Shown here one piece after another: positions 1-7,247 of a DNA stretch of 19,681 bases; position 1 is the stretch's first letter, and the number at the start of each line of letters is the position of its first letter. This DNA comes from Actinomycetota bacterium (GTDB lineage: Bacteria; Actinomycetota; Thermoleophilia; Gaiellales; Gaiellaceae). Below the pieces are notes generated by a model that saw only the letters and a list, made by a program, of their open reading frames with translations, searched no databases and had not been told where the DNA came from. The DNA lies in the NCBI GenBank assembly GCA_013695295.1, contig JACDAS010000338.1:1-19681 (forward strand), written 5' to 3'. The position numbers and the translations under genes were made by a program.

Positions 1-21
1 GGGGGAACCCATGGTTCCCCC
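1..21. repeat. Perfect 9-bp inverted repeat (hairpin)
   Basis: GGGGGAACC at 1-9 pairs perfectly with GGTTCCCCC at 13-21 around a CAT triloop. A further GTTCCCCC copy follows at about 24-31. It lies 113 bp beyond the stop of the minus-strand peptidase gene at 134. It could be part of that unit's transcription end or belong to an unseen neighbour left of the window. There is no T-run on either side within view, so a classical intrinsic terminator is not shown. Confidence 0.5.
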
Positions 22-71
22 ACGTTCCCCCTCCTTCGCCGCAGCGATCCATCCACCTTAGGGAGCCTCCC

Positions 72-88
72 GCCGGGCAGAGCCCGGC
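72..88. repeat. GC hairpin downstream of the peptidase gene
   Basis: GCCGGGC (72-78) and GCCCGGC (82-88) form a 7-bp stem with a 3-nt loop, 46 bp past the stop codon of the minus-strand M20 peptidase. It is the best candidate for a transcript end or stability structure for the methyltransferase-peptidase unit. No U-tract follows it on the minus strand, so its role as a terminator is inferred only from position. I see no gene in 1-133. Confidence 0.35.
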
Positions 89-133
89 TCCGGCGGCGGC
101 TGACAGCGTCGAAACGAGCGAGCAACACGCAGG

Positions 134-1435
134 CTACGGAGCGCCGCACACCTCCTGGGCTGCGTGACGGAGGAACCGGACGCCGAGCTCGAGGTCGTCG
201 ACCGGCACGCGCTCGTCGGCCGAGTGGATCAGCCGGGCGGCGAGCTCCGCCTCCATCGTCCGCATGGGGAAGAAGCCGTAGGCGACCGTCCCGAAGGCGG
301 CGCGAAGCCAGTGGCTGTCGGTGAAGCCGGCGACCACGATCGGCAGGGCGCGCGCGCCGGGCTCGGCCTGGGATACGAATCCCTGGACCGCGTCCCAGAG
401 CGGGCTGTCCATCGTCGACCGTGTCCCCCCGTGGCCCTCGCGCCACTCGAGGTCGTACTCGCCCTCGCCGAGCCAGGCTCGGATCACCTGCTCCGCCTCG
501 TCCTGGGTCTGCCCGGGCAGCAGGCGGCAGTCGACGGTCACGTCGCAGAGCGCGGGAATCACGTTTCGCTTGTTCGAGGCGGAGATGATCGTCGGCGAGA
601 GGGTCAGGGTCAGCAACGGCTCGATCAGCTCGGCGAGCACCGGGTCGAGGTCACGCGCGCGGGCGAGCGCCTCGCCGGCAGGAGGCACGGAGCCCGAGAC
701 CTCCTGGAGCAGGGCCTCGAGCTCCGGCTGGAGCTGCGCGTCGGCCCGGAAGGCGCCCAGCCGCTCGATCAGAGGGGCGGCCTTGACGAGTGCGTTGTCG
801 GCGATTGCCGGTATCGAGGCGTGCCCGCTCCGCCCGTGGACTGAGAGCCGGAAGGGCGAGCTCATCTTCTCGGCCGTCGAGCAGAGGTAGAAGACGCGAC
901 CGCCGAGCACCACGCGGTCGCCGGCGCCCTCGTTGACCGCGAAGTCGGTTCGGACCGCATCGGGATGCTCGCTACAGAGCCACGGGAGGCCGACCTGCAC
1001 GCCCTCTCCGACCTCCTCGTCGGCCGTGGCAGCGAAGACCAGGTCGCCGGCCGGCTCGAACCCCTCACGCGCGAGCGAGGCGATCGCGACCGCGCTCGCC
1101 GCCACCTGTCCTTTCATGTCGAGCGCGCCCCGTCCCCAGACCTGGCCGTCCCGCAGCTCGCCGGACCAGGGGCCGACCGTCCACTCGGCCGGGTCCGCAA
1201 GGACGGTGTCCGTGTGCGAGAGGAAGAGCAGGCTGGGGCCGCCGCCGCTGCCGGGGAGTCGCGCAACGAGGTTCGCTCGCCCGGACTCGCGCGCGAGCAG
1301 CTCGCAGCGGACGCCGCTGTCTCCGAGGTAGTCGCGCAGCAGCTCGGCCGCGCGCGTCTCCTGCCCCGGCGGGTTGACCGTGTCGAGGCGGATCAGCCCG
1401 CGGAGGAGCTCGGTGACCTCGTCGCGGAGGCTCAT
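134..1435 (-). CDS. M20 family zinc metallopeptidase (ArgE/DapE/carboxypeptidase-like)
   Basis: Predicted 433-aa cytosolic hydrolase of the M20 family, which cleaves N-acyl amino acids or small peptides with a two-metal centre. The metal site is visible: SHTDTV (His74, Asp76), GRGALDMKGQ with bridging Asp106, the ADEE motif (residues 138-141; catalytic Glu140, metal Glu141), and a C-terminal His in RLIHSADERV. A dimerisation lid sits between about residues 190 and 310, seen as SVHGRSGHASIP. The length is normal for the family. The ATG at 1435 is chosen because homology begins there; the open frame extends to 1876 but reads as low-complexity Arg/Ala shadow sequence. The ATG overlaps the methyltransferase stop as ATGA (1432-1435), so the two are probably translationally coupled. 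The substrate cannot be told from sequence; the family includes acetylornithine, succinyl-diaminopimelate and carnosine-type hydrolases. Confidence 0.93.
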   Translation of the reverse strand: MSLRDEVTELLRGLIRLDTVNPPGQETRAAELLRDYLGDSGVRCELLARESGRANLVARLPGSGGGPSLLFLSHTDTVLADPAEWTVGPWSGELRDGQVWGRGALDMKGQVAASAVAIASLAREGFEPAGDLVFAATADEEVGEGVQVGLPWLCSEHPDAVRTDFAVNEGAGDRVVLGGRVFYLCSTAEKMSSPFRLSVHGRSGHASIPAIADNALVKAAPLIERLGAFRADAQLQPELEALLQEVSGSVPPAGEALARARDLDPVLAELIEPLLTLTLSPTIISASNKRNVIPALCDVTVDCRLLPGQTQDEAEQVIRAWLGEGEYDLEWREGHGGTRSTMDSPLWDAVQGFVSQAEPGARALPIVVAGFTDSHWLRAAFGTVAYGFFPMRTMEAELAARLIHSADERVPVDDLELGVRFLRHAAQEVCGAP

Positions 1436-2211
1436 CGTCGCCGGCCGACCGCAAGGACGTAGCCGCGCGGCTCGCGAACGGCCCCGTCGACCTCGAACCT
1501 CCGCCAGTAGTCGACGAACGCCTCCCGCACCTCGGCGAGCCGCTCCTCGGAGAGGCTCTCGAGGAACGCCGCCAGCGGCGGAGCGGCCTCGGCCATGAAC
1601 CGGAAGACGGCCTCGGGCGATTCGCCCTCGAGAGGCCAGGTCCCGGGCGAGAGCTCGAGCTCGAAGGCGCTGCCGAGCAACCGTTGGAGCTCCGCGTCCT
1701 CGCCCCAGGCGTCGCTGTCGGCGGCGGGCGGCCGCTCCTGGAAGCGCTCGTAGAGGGCACGGAGCTCCGGCTTCGGGCGCCACGCGGTCAGGCCGAGACG
1801 GCCACCGGGACGGCAGACCCGGCGGAGCTCGCCGGCCGCTGCGTGGCGATCGGGCGCGAAGATGACGCCGAAGCACGACGAGACGACGTCGAACTCGCCC
1901 TCGTCGTACGGAAGCGACTGTGCGTCGCCGAGCTCGAAGTCGATCGCAAGCCCTTCCGCCCCCGCCTTCTCACGCGCCTCGCCGAGCAGGCGCTCGGAGA
2001 TGTCGAGCGCCGCCACCTCGGCGCCGGCGCGCGCCGCGCGGAGCGCGACCTCGCCGGTGCCCGTCGCGACGTCGAGCCAGCGCAGCCGCGGCCGCGGCGC
2101 GAGGCTCGCCACCAGCTCGTCGTGGATCGGCCCGAACCGCTCCGCGATGCGCTCGTACTCGCCGAGTGACCAGACGTGGCTCAGGCGCCAACCCCCGCGT
2201 TCGTCGCCCAC
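1432..2211 (-). CDS. Class I SAM-dependent methyltransferase
   Basis: Predicted small-molecule methyltransferase of the UbiE/Methyltransf_11 type, about 259 aa from a GTG at 2211. The Rossmann SAM-binding motif I is LDVATGTGEVALRAARAG, followed by the acidic strand-2 end VAALDIS. Motif II-like GDAQSLPYDEGEFDVV and the post-II segment RVCRPGGRLGLTAW are also clear. The carboxyl half (about residues 150-259) is the variable substrate region and gives no clue to the acceptor. The frame stays open to a TTG at 2238, which would make this gene and rarA start on the same base pair. I prefer GTG 2211, but neither start has a convincing Shine-Dalgarno site. The stop overlaps the M20 peptidase start by ATGA, so the two likely form one operon. 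Confidence 0.88.
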   Translation of the reverse strand: MGDERGGWRLSHVWSLGEYERIAERFGPIHDELVASLAPRPRLRWLDVATGTGEVALRAARAGAEVAALDISERLLGEAREKAGAEGLAIDFELGDAQSLPYDEGEFDVVSSCFGVIFAPDRHAAAGELRRVCRPGGRLGLTAWRPKPELRALYERFQERPPAADSDAWGEDAELQRLLGSAFELELSPGTWPLEGESPEAVFRFMAEAAPPLAAFLESLSEERLAEVREAFVDYWRRFEVDGAVREPRGYVLAVGRRR

Positions 2212-2220
2212 ACCACCGCT

Positions 2221-2234
2221 CGGAGCATACTCCG
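2221..2234. promoter_or_regulatory. Short inverted repeat in the divergent methyltransferase/rarA start region
   Basis: CGGAG-CATA-CTCCG (2221-2234) is a perfect 5-bp inverted repeat placed between the two divergent starts, ending 3 bp before the rarA ATG. Both strands carry a weak -10-like hexamer inside it (CATACT at 2226-2231 on plus, TATGCT on minus). If the plus hexamer is used, the RNA would start at or beside the ATG (leaderless). No good -35 element is visible, so this is a candidate only. Confidence 0.25.
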
Positions 2235-2237
2235 GCA

Positions 2238-3518
2238 ATGTCCGATCTCTTCGCGGACGCGGCGCGCCGGCGGCTGCCGGAGGTGGCGCCGCTCGCGCTG
2301 CGCCTCCGGCCGAGCACGCTGGAGGAGTTCGTCGGCCAGCGCCACGTCCTCGGCGAGGGCTCGGCGCTCCGCCTCGCGATCGTCGAGGATCGGCTCGGGT
2401 CGGCGATCCTGTACGGGCCTCCCGGCAGCGGGAAGACGACGCTGGCCCGCGTGGTCGCGCACGCGACAGGGGCGGAGTTCGAGGAGCTGTCGGCGGTTTC
2501 GGCCACAGTCTCCGACGTACGAGCCGTGCTCGCCCGCGCGCGCGAGCGACTCGGCGGGAACGGGGTGCGGACGATCCTGTTCCTCGACGAGATCCACCGC
2601 TTCAACAAAGCCCAGCAGGACGCGCTGCTCCCCGCCGTCGAGGAGGGGCTCGTGACCCTGATCGGGGCGACGACGGAGAACCCTTATTTCGAGGTCAACT
2701 CGGCACTGCTGTCGCGCTGCCAGATCTACGAGCTCGAGCCGCACTCCGAGGATGATCTCGCACTCCTCGTAGAGCGAGGGGCGCGCGCGCTCGAGGCGGG
2801 CGTCTCCGAGGAGCTCGCCGGGCTGATCGCCCGGCGCGCTGGCGGGGACGCGCGGAACGCCCTCAACATCCTCGAGCTCGCGTGGCAGACCGCGCGCGCC
2901 GAGGGAGCGGACCTCGCAGAGCGCCACGTAGACGCCGCAGCGACCAAGCGGCCGCTCCTCTACGACAAGGGCGAGGACGCCCACTACGACTTCATCTCCG
3001 CCTTCATCAAGGCGATGCGAGGATCCGACCCCGATGCGGCGGTGTACTACCTCGCGGCCATGCTCGAGGGGGGCGAGGATCCCCGTTTCCTTGCCCGGAG
3101 AATGGTCGTGCTCGCGTCCGAGGACATCGGCAACGCCGACCCGCGCGCGCTCGTGGTCGCGGTCTCCGCAGCGCACGCGGTCGAGCACGTCGGCCTGCCA
3201 GAAGTGCGCCTGAATCTCGCCCAGGCCGCGATCTATCTCGCGCTCGCCCCGAAGTCGAACGCCGTCTACCTGGCTCTGAAGGCGGCGATCGCGGACGTGC
3301 GCGAGCGGGGGAACGTGAGGCCGCCGAAGGCGCTCCGCGATGCCCACTACCCAGGGGCGAGGAAGCTCGGGCACGGCGCGGGGTACGTCTACCCGCACGA
3401 CGACCCCGCCGGGTTCGAGACTGACTACCTGCCCGAGGAGCTACGGGGTCGGCGCTACTACGAGCCGCAGCGCGAGAGCGGCGAGGAGCGGCCCCGCGAC
3501 CAGGCAGCCGGTGCCTAG
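2238..3518 (+). CDS. rarA: Replication-associated recombination protein A (RarA/MgsA/WRNIP1 family AAA+ ATPase)
   Basis: RarA is a tetrameric AAA+ ATPase, related to clamp loaders, that acts at stalled or damaged replication forks with SSB. The 426-aa protein has Walker A GPPGSGKT (60-67), Walker B ILFLDE (113-118) within LFLDEIHRFNKAQQDALLP, sensor 1 at GATTENPYFEVN (143-154), and an SR arginine finger at 159-160. The MgsA/RarA C-terminal domain is recognisable from KGEDAHYDFISAFIKAMRGS and MVVLASEDIGNADP through to the terminal HDDPAGFETDYLPEEL. The ATG at 2238 begins the conserved MSDLF-type N-terminus; the longer open frame to 1920 is antisense to the methyltransferase and is rejected. 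The fused ETF gene follows after 9 bp. Family assignment is firm. Its position ahead of an ETF is probably incidental co-transcription. Confidence 0.97.
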   Translation: MSDLFADAARRRLPEVAPLALRLRPSTLEEFVGQRHVLGEGSALRLAIVEDRLGSAILYGPPGSGKTTLARVVAHATGAEFEELSAVSATVSDVRAVLARARERLGGNGVRTILFLDEIHRFNKAQQDALLPAVEEGLVTLIGATTENPYFEVNSALLSRCQIYELEPHSEDDLALLVERGARALEAGVSEELAGLIARRAGGDARNALNILELAWQTARAEGADLAERHVDAAATKRPLLYDKGEDAHYDFISAFIKAMRGSDPDAAVYYLAAMLEGGEDPRFLARRMVVLASEDIGNADPRALVVAVSAAHAVEHVGLPEVRLNLAQAAIYLALAPKSNAVYLALKAAIADVRERGNVRPPKALRDAHYPGARKLGHGAGYVYPHDDPAGFETDYLPEELRGRRYYEPQRESGEERPRDQAAGA

Positions 3519-3527
3519 GGTCGGCCC

Positions 3528-5315
3528 GTGAAGATCGTCTGCCTCGTCAAGCAGGTGCCGCGCCCGGCGGCGATCGAGTTCGATCCGGAGACGAAGACCC
3601 TGCGGCGCGAGGGAGTCCCGCTGGAGCTGAACCCCTTCGACCGCCGCGCCGTGCGCGAGGCAGTCGCGCTGCGGGGTCGTGAGGGCGGCGAGGTCGTGAC
3701 GATGACGATGGGCCCGCCGGCCGCCGAGCAGGCACTCCGCGAGACGCTCGCGCTCGGAGCCGACCGGGCCGTGCACCTCTCCGATCGGGTCTTCGCCGTC
3801 GCCGACACGATCGGCACCTCGAGGACGCTCGCGCTCGCGATCGCGAAGGAGGGCGCCGACCTCGTCGTCTGCGGCCGAAAGACCGTCGACTCTGAAACGT
3901 GGCAGGTCCCGCCCCAGGTGGCCGCCGAGCTCGGCTGGCCGGTGCTCACCGGCGTGCTCTCCCTGAGCCGCTCCGACTCCGTCCTGCGGGTCGAGCGCGA
4001 GACGGACGAAGGCTCCGAGACGTATGAGCTAGATCTCCCCGCCGTCTGCTCCCTCGCGAGGGCCGACGGCGAGCCGGTTGCGCCGATCGAGGGCGCCGAC
4101 AGGATTGCCCTCTGGACGGCGGAGGACCTGGTGACCGACCTCGTGCCGGACGACCGCCGGTTCGGCCAGCCAGGCTCCCCGACCCGCGTCCTCGCCGTCC
4201 GGGACGTCCCGAGCGAACGCGCCGGCGTGCTTGCAACCGGGCCCGAGGAGGCGGCCGACCGCATCGTTGCCCTCCTCGCCGAGCGCGCCCCCGCCCCAGG
4301 CTCGTGGGAGAAGCCGGCCCACGCCGCGGAGCTACCCGCCGCGCACTACGACTGCTGGACGATCGTGGAGCTGGTCGAGGGACGGCCGCACCGCACCTCG
4401 CTCGAGCTGCTCGCACGCGGCCGGACGCTCGCGGGCAAGCTCGGCGGCGCGAACGTCGCACTCGTGCTCGGCCGCGGGTGTGCCGCGGTCGCCGAAGGGC
4501 TGGGAGCCCACGGCGCCGAGCGCGTGCTGCTCGTCGACGATCCCGCGCTCGAGCGCTACCACCCAGACCTCTGGACCGCCGTCGTGGCGGAGGTCGTCCA
4601 GCGCGCACGGCCGCACGTGGTCCTGCTGCCGGCCACGGCCGCGGGGCGGGAGTACGGGCCGCGGGTCGCCGGGACGCTCGGGCTCGGCATGACTGCCGAC
4701 TGTGTCGGCGTCGACATCGCCAAGGCGGGCCGGCTGCTCCAGTCGAAGCCCGCCTACGGCGGCGGCATCGTCTCGGTGATCCTGGGCTCGACGACACCGC
4801 AGCTCGCGACTGTCAGGCCGCGGACGTACGAGCCGCTCGAGCCCCGCGAGGACGCTGTCGCCGAGCTGATCCGGGTCGAGCCGCCCGCGCTGCCGCGGTC
4901 GGGCCCACGCCTGGTGGAGCGGCACCCTGATTCCGACGGCTACCGGCTCGACGAGACGGACGTCGTCACCGTGGTCGGGGCCGGAGCCGGTGCTGACGCG
5001 TTCGCCCGGATCGACCCGGCCGCGCGGGTGGCCGGCGCGTCGGTCGGCGGCACGCGTGACGCCTGCGGCGCGGGCTGGGTTCCCTGGAACCGTCACGTGG
5101 GCCTGTTCGGGAGAAGCGTCTCGCCGAGGCTCCTCGTTGCGATCGGGGTGCGGGGGGACTTCGAGCAGCGCGCGGGCTTCGGCAAGGCGGGGGTGATCTT
5201 CGCGCTCGACGCCGATCCGCGGGCGCCGCTCCTCGCGACCGCGGACGTGGCGCTCGCCGGTGACTGGCGAACCCTGCTCCTGGCGGTGCACGAGCGCGTC
5301 GCGCCGCACGTCTGA
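3528..5315 (+). CDS. Fused electron-transfer flavoprotein, beta-alpha single chain (FixA-FixB fusion)
   Basis: A 595-aa single polypeptide joining both ETF subunits, which are normally separate. Residues 1 to about 250 match ETF beta/FixA: MKIVCLVKQVPRP, NPFDRRAVREAVALR (35-49), MGPPAAEQALRETLALGADRAVHLSDR (61-87) and the nucleotide-binding region DLVVCGRKTVDSETWQVPPQVAAELG (111-136). After a Pro/Ala linker (about 252-271), residues 275-595 match ETF alpha/FixB: an N-terminal domain with LVEGRPHRTSLELLARGRTLA, then the FAD domain with AGASVGGTRDACGAGWVP (502-519), HVGLFGRSVSPRLLVAIGVRGDFEQ (523-547) and DADPRAPLLATADVALAGDW (561-580). Expected role: cytosolic carrier moving electrons between flavin dehydrogenases and a quinone-linked or other oxidoreductase. 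The FAD motif keeps the Arg (510) but differs at several usual positions (see findings), so function may differ. The start is GTG. No partner dehydrogenase or ETF-quinone oxidoreductase is present here. Confidence 0.92.
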   Translation: MKIVCLVKQVPRPAAIEFDPETKTLRREGVPLELNPFDRRAVREAVALRGREGGEVVTMTMGPPAAEQALRETLALGADRAVHLSDRVFAVADTIGTSRTLALAIAKEGADLVVCGRKTVDSETWQVPPQVAAELGWPVLTGVLSLSRSDSVLRVERETDEGSETYELDLPAVCSLARADGEPVAPIEGADRIALWTAEDLVTDLVPDDRRFGQPGSPTRVLAVRDVPSERAGVLATGPEEAADRIVALLAERAPAPGSWEKPAHAAELPAAHYDCWTIVELVEGRPHRTSLELLARGRTLAGKLGGANVALVLGRGCAAVAEGLGAHGAERVLLVDDPALERYHPDLWTAVVAEVVQRARPHVVLLPATAAGREYGPRVAGTLGLGMTADCVGVDIAKAGRLLQSKPAYGGGIVSVILGSTTPQLATVRPRTYEPLEPREDAVAELIRVEPPALPRSGPRLVERHPDSDGYRLDETDVVTVVGAGAGADAFARIDPAARVAGASVGGTRDACGAGWVPWNRHVGLFGRSVSPRLLVAIGVRGDFEQRAGFGKAGVIFALDADPRAPLLATADVALAGDWRTLLLAVHERVAPHV

Positions 5316-6112
5316 TGCGGCTGAACCTGCACGAGTGGGGCGACCCGGCCGCCCCGCCGCTCGTGTGCCTCCACGGCGTCACCGCCGACGGAGCGCGATT
5401 CCAGCGCCTGGCCGAGGAGCGGCTCGCCCGGTTCAGAGTCCTCGCCCCCGACCTCCGAGGGCACGGCTTCTCAGACTGGGAGCCGCCCTGGGATCTCGAC
5501 ACCCACGTCGGTGACCTCCTGGAGACCCTGGACTCCGCTGGCGTCGAGCGGTCACCCATCCTGGGTCACAGCTTCGGCGGCCGGCTGGCCCTCGAGCTGG
5601 CCGCTCGGCAGCCCGAGCGGGTCGAGTGCCTGCTCTTGCTCGACCCCGCGATCTGGGTTCCACCGCCGATCGCCCTCGACCGGGCCGATCGCATCCGGCC
5701 GGACACGTCCTTTCGGAGCGTCGCGGCTGCGGTGGAGTGGCGGCTGGGCCAGGGCACTGCCCGCACTCCCAGACGCGTGCTCGAGGAGGAGCTCCCGAGC
5801 CACCTCGAGCAGGGCGACGACAGCCGGTGGCGCTTTCGCTTCTCGCGCAGCGCGGTCGTCGCGGCCTACGGCGAGCTGGCCAAGCCGCCGCCTCTCGAGC
5901 GAGTGTCCGTGCCGATCTTGCTCGTGCGCGCGGCCGACTCGGAGGTCGTGCCGGAGGTGCTGGTCGACGTGTTCGTGGCCTCGCTTCCGGCTGCGGAGGT
6001 GGTCGTGGTTCCAGGCGGCCACGTCGTCATGTGGGACGCCTTCGACGAGGCGGCCGACGCGATCCAGGCGTTCCTGGCTCGGTGCGCGGGTGTCCCGCCT
6101 GCCCCGGTCTAG
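5315..6112 (+). CDS. Alpha/beta-fold hydrolase
   Basis: A 265-aa alpha/beta hydrolase. The oxyanion-side motif VCLHGVTADG (17-26), strand-helix LAPDLRGHGFSDW (43-55), nucleophile elbow GHSFGG with Ser86, acid Asp208 in VRAADSEVV and base His236 in VPGGHVVMWD make a complete catalytic triad. A cap domain of about 110-185 precedes the acid. The family covers esterases, epoxide hydrolases, C-C hydrolases and others; the substrate is not evident. The ATG overlaps the ETF stop (TGATG), indicating translational coupling to the ETF fusion. Its own TAG overlaps the stop of the converging arginase gene. Confidence 0.93.
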   Translation: MRLNLHEWGDPAAPPLVCLHGVTADGARFQRLAEERLARFRVLAPDLRGHGFSDWEPPWDLDTHVGDLLETLDSAGVERSPILGHSFGGRLALELAARQPERVECLLLLDPAIWVPPPIALDRADRIRPDTSFRSVAAAVEWRLGQGTARTPRRVLEEELPSHLEQGDDSRWRFRFSRSAVVAAYGELAKPPPLERVSVPILLVRAADSEVVPEVLVDVFVASLPAAEVVVVPGGHVVMWDAFDEAADAIQAFLARCAGVPPAPV

Positions 6113-7020
6113 AGGATCCGGGCGCCGAGAAGACTCGCGACGAGCTCGACTGCAAGCTGGGCAGTCTCGTTCTCGCGGTCCAGGATCGGGTTCACCTCCA
6201 CCACCTCGAGCGATCCGAGAACCCCGGACTCGGAGATGAGCTCGCAGGCGAGATGGGCCTCCCGGTAGGAGAGGCCGCCGCGGACGGGGGTGCCGACGCC
6301 CGGCGCCACCTCGGGGTCGACGACGTCCATGTCGAGGCTCAGGTGAACGAAGCCCGGGCCGCTGACGTGCTCGACGGCCTCGCGAATCGCCCTCTCGATC
6401 CCGATCCGATCGATGTCGCTCATCGTCAGCACGAGAGCGTCGAGCTCGCGCACGAGGCTTCGCTCGGCCTCGTCGAGCGAGCGGACGCCCACGAGCGCGA
6501 CCCGACCGGCCTCCACGGCGGGGAGTGGCCATGCGTCACTCTCGAACCGGGCGCCGCCAAGGCCGAGCGCCGCGGCGAGGGGCATGCCGTGAACGTTCCC
6601 GCTGGGGCTCGTCTCCGGCCGGTTCAGGTCACCGTGGGCGTCGAGCCAGAGAACGCCTCCCGGCCCGTGACGCGAGGCGAGGCCCCCGAGCGTGCCGAGC
6701 GCGATCGAATGGTCGCCGCCGAGGACGAGTGGGAGGTAGCCGCTCTCGTCCGCTCGCGCGACGTCCCGGGCCAGCTGCTCGCAGGTTCGCCTGATCTCCC
6801 CCAGGAACCGGGCCTGCTCGTCACCGACGTCTGCCGCTTCGGCCACGGCTGTCTCCACGTTGCCGAGGTCGATGACGCGGCGGCCGAGCGCCGTGAGCCT
6901 GGCGTCCAGCCCCGCATATCGGATCGCCGAAGGGCCCATGTCGACACCCCGGCGGCCCGCGCCGAGGTCGAGGCCGGCCCCGATGACTGCGACAGGCTGC
7001 GGCTGCGGCTGCTCGGACAC
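6109..7020 (-). CDS. rocF: Arginase (ureohydrolase family)
   Basis: A 303-aa enzyme predicted to hydrolyse L-arginine to ornithine and urea in the cytosol with a binuclear manganese centre. All six metal ligands are seen: His104 in LGGDHS, Asp127/His129/Asp131 in LDAHGDLN, and Asp230/Asp232 in LSLDMDVVDP. SGNVHGMPLAAALG (140-153) and PEVAPGVGTPVRGGLSYREAH (236-256) are the arginase-type substrate loops, which favours arginase over agmatinase or formimidoylglutamase. The C-terminal VEVNPILDRENETAQLA is also typical. The start is GTG at 7020 within a weak translation context. It lies 47 bp downstream of tRNA-Phe on the same strand and may share its transcript. No ornithine-using gene is nearby, so its pathway role (arginine catabolism or polyamine/urea) is unassigned. 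Confidence 0.94.
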   Translation of the reverse strand: MSEQPQPQPVAVIGAGLDLGAGRRGVDMGPSAIRYAGLDARLTALGRRVIDLGNVETAVAEAADVGDEQARFLGEIRRTCEQLARDVARADESGYLPLVLGGDHSIALGTLGGLASRHGPGGVLWLDAHGDLNRPETSPSGNVHGMPLAAALGLGGARFESDAWPLPAVEAGRVALVGVRSLDEAERSLVRELDALVLTMSDIDRIGIERAIREAVEHVSGPGFVHLSLDMDVVDPEVAPGVGTPVRGGLSYREAHLACELISESGVLGSLEVVEVNPILDRENETAQLAVELVASLLGARIL

Positions 7021-7067
7021 CCGGCAAGGCTAGAGGCCGGCCACCCGCGTCCGCCTGCGCAGCGAGA

Positions 7068-7140
7068 TGGCGAGGGCCGGAATCGAACCGGCGACACCAC
7101 GGTTTTCAGCCGTGTGCTCTACCAACTGAGCTACCTCGCC
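7068..7140 (-). tRNA. tRNA-Phe (GAA)
   Basis: Reading the minus strand from 7140, a complete 73-nt cloverleaf is visible. It has a 7-bp acceptor stem (GGCGAGG/CCTCGCC), D-arm GCTC-AGTTGGTA-GAGC, anticodon stem CACGG/CCGTG with loop CTGAAAA, a 5-nt variable loop GTGTC, T-arm GCCGG-TTCGATT-CCGGC and discriminator A. The anticodon GAA (plus-strand 7105-7107) reads Phe codons. The CCA end is not encoded. Upstream, ATTACA at 7166-7171 (TGTAAT on the minus strand) is a possible -10 box, but I see no good -35. Confidence 0.97.
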
Positions 7141-7247
7141 CTGTAACCATGCGGGTTTGCGCCTGATTACAATCCAGCATCGTAGCGTCACTGCGCTTCG
7201 TCCCTCTCCGCATGCGCCCTACGCGAAGCCCGGGCCCGAGCCGGCGA

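Noticed and set aside
1436..1876. N-terminal extension of the M20 peptidase frame
   Set aside because: The extra 147 codons read as low-complexity Arg/Ala-rich sequence overlapping the methyltransferase gene in another frame. Family homology starts at the ATG at 1435, which overlaps the methyltransferase stop.
2181..3398. A 405-codon minus-strand open frame
   Set aside because: Antisense to rarA, whose Walker motifs and C-terminal domain are intact; its translation has no recognisable motif.
3528..5315. Reading the ETF gene as two separate genes etfB and etfA
   Set aside because: There is no stop codon between the two domains and no convincing internal start with a ribosome-binding site; the frame is continuous through the linker.
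7068..7140. tRNA-Phe as an integration (att) site for a mobile element
   Set aside because: No integrase, no direct repeat of the tRNA 3' end and no base-composition shift are visible on either side.
5626..7146. A 506-codon plus-strand open frame ending in RNRTGDTTVFSRVLYQLSYLAL
   Set aside because: It is antisense to the arginase gene, and its C-terminus is the antisense translation of tRNA-Phe, a well-known false-gene pattern.
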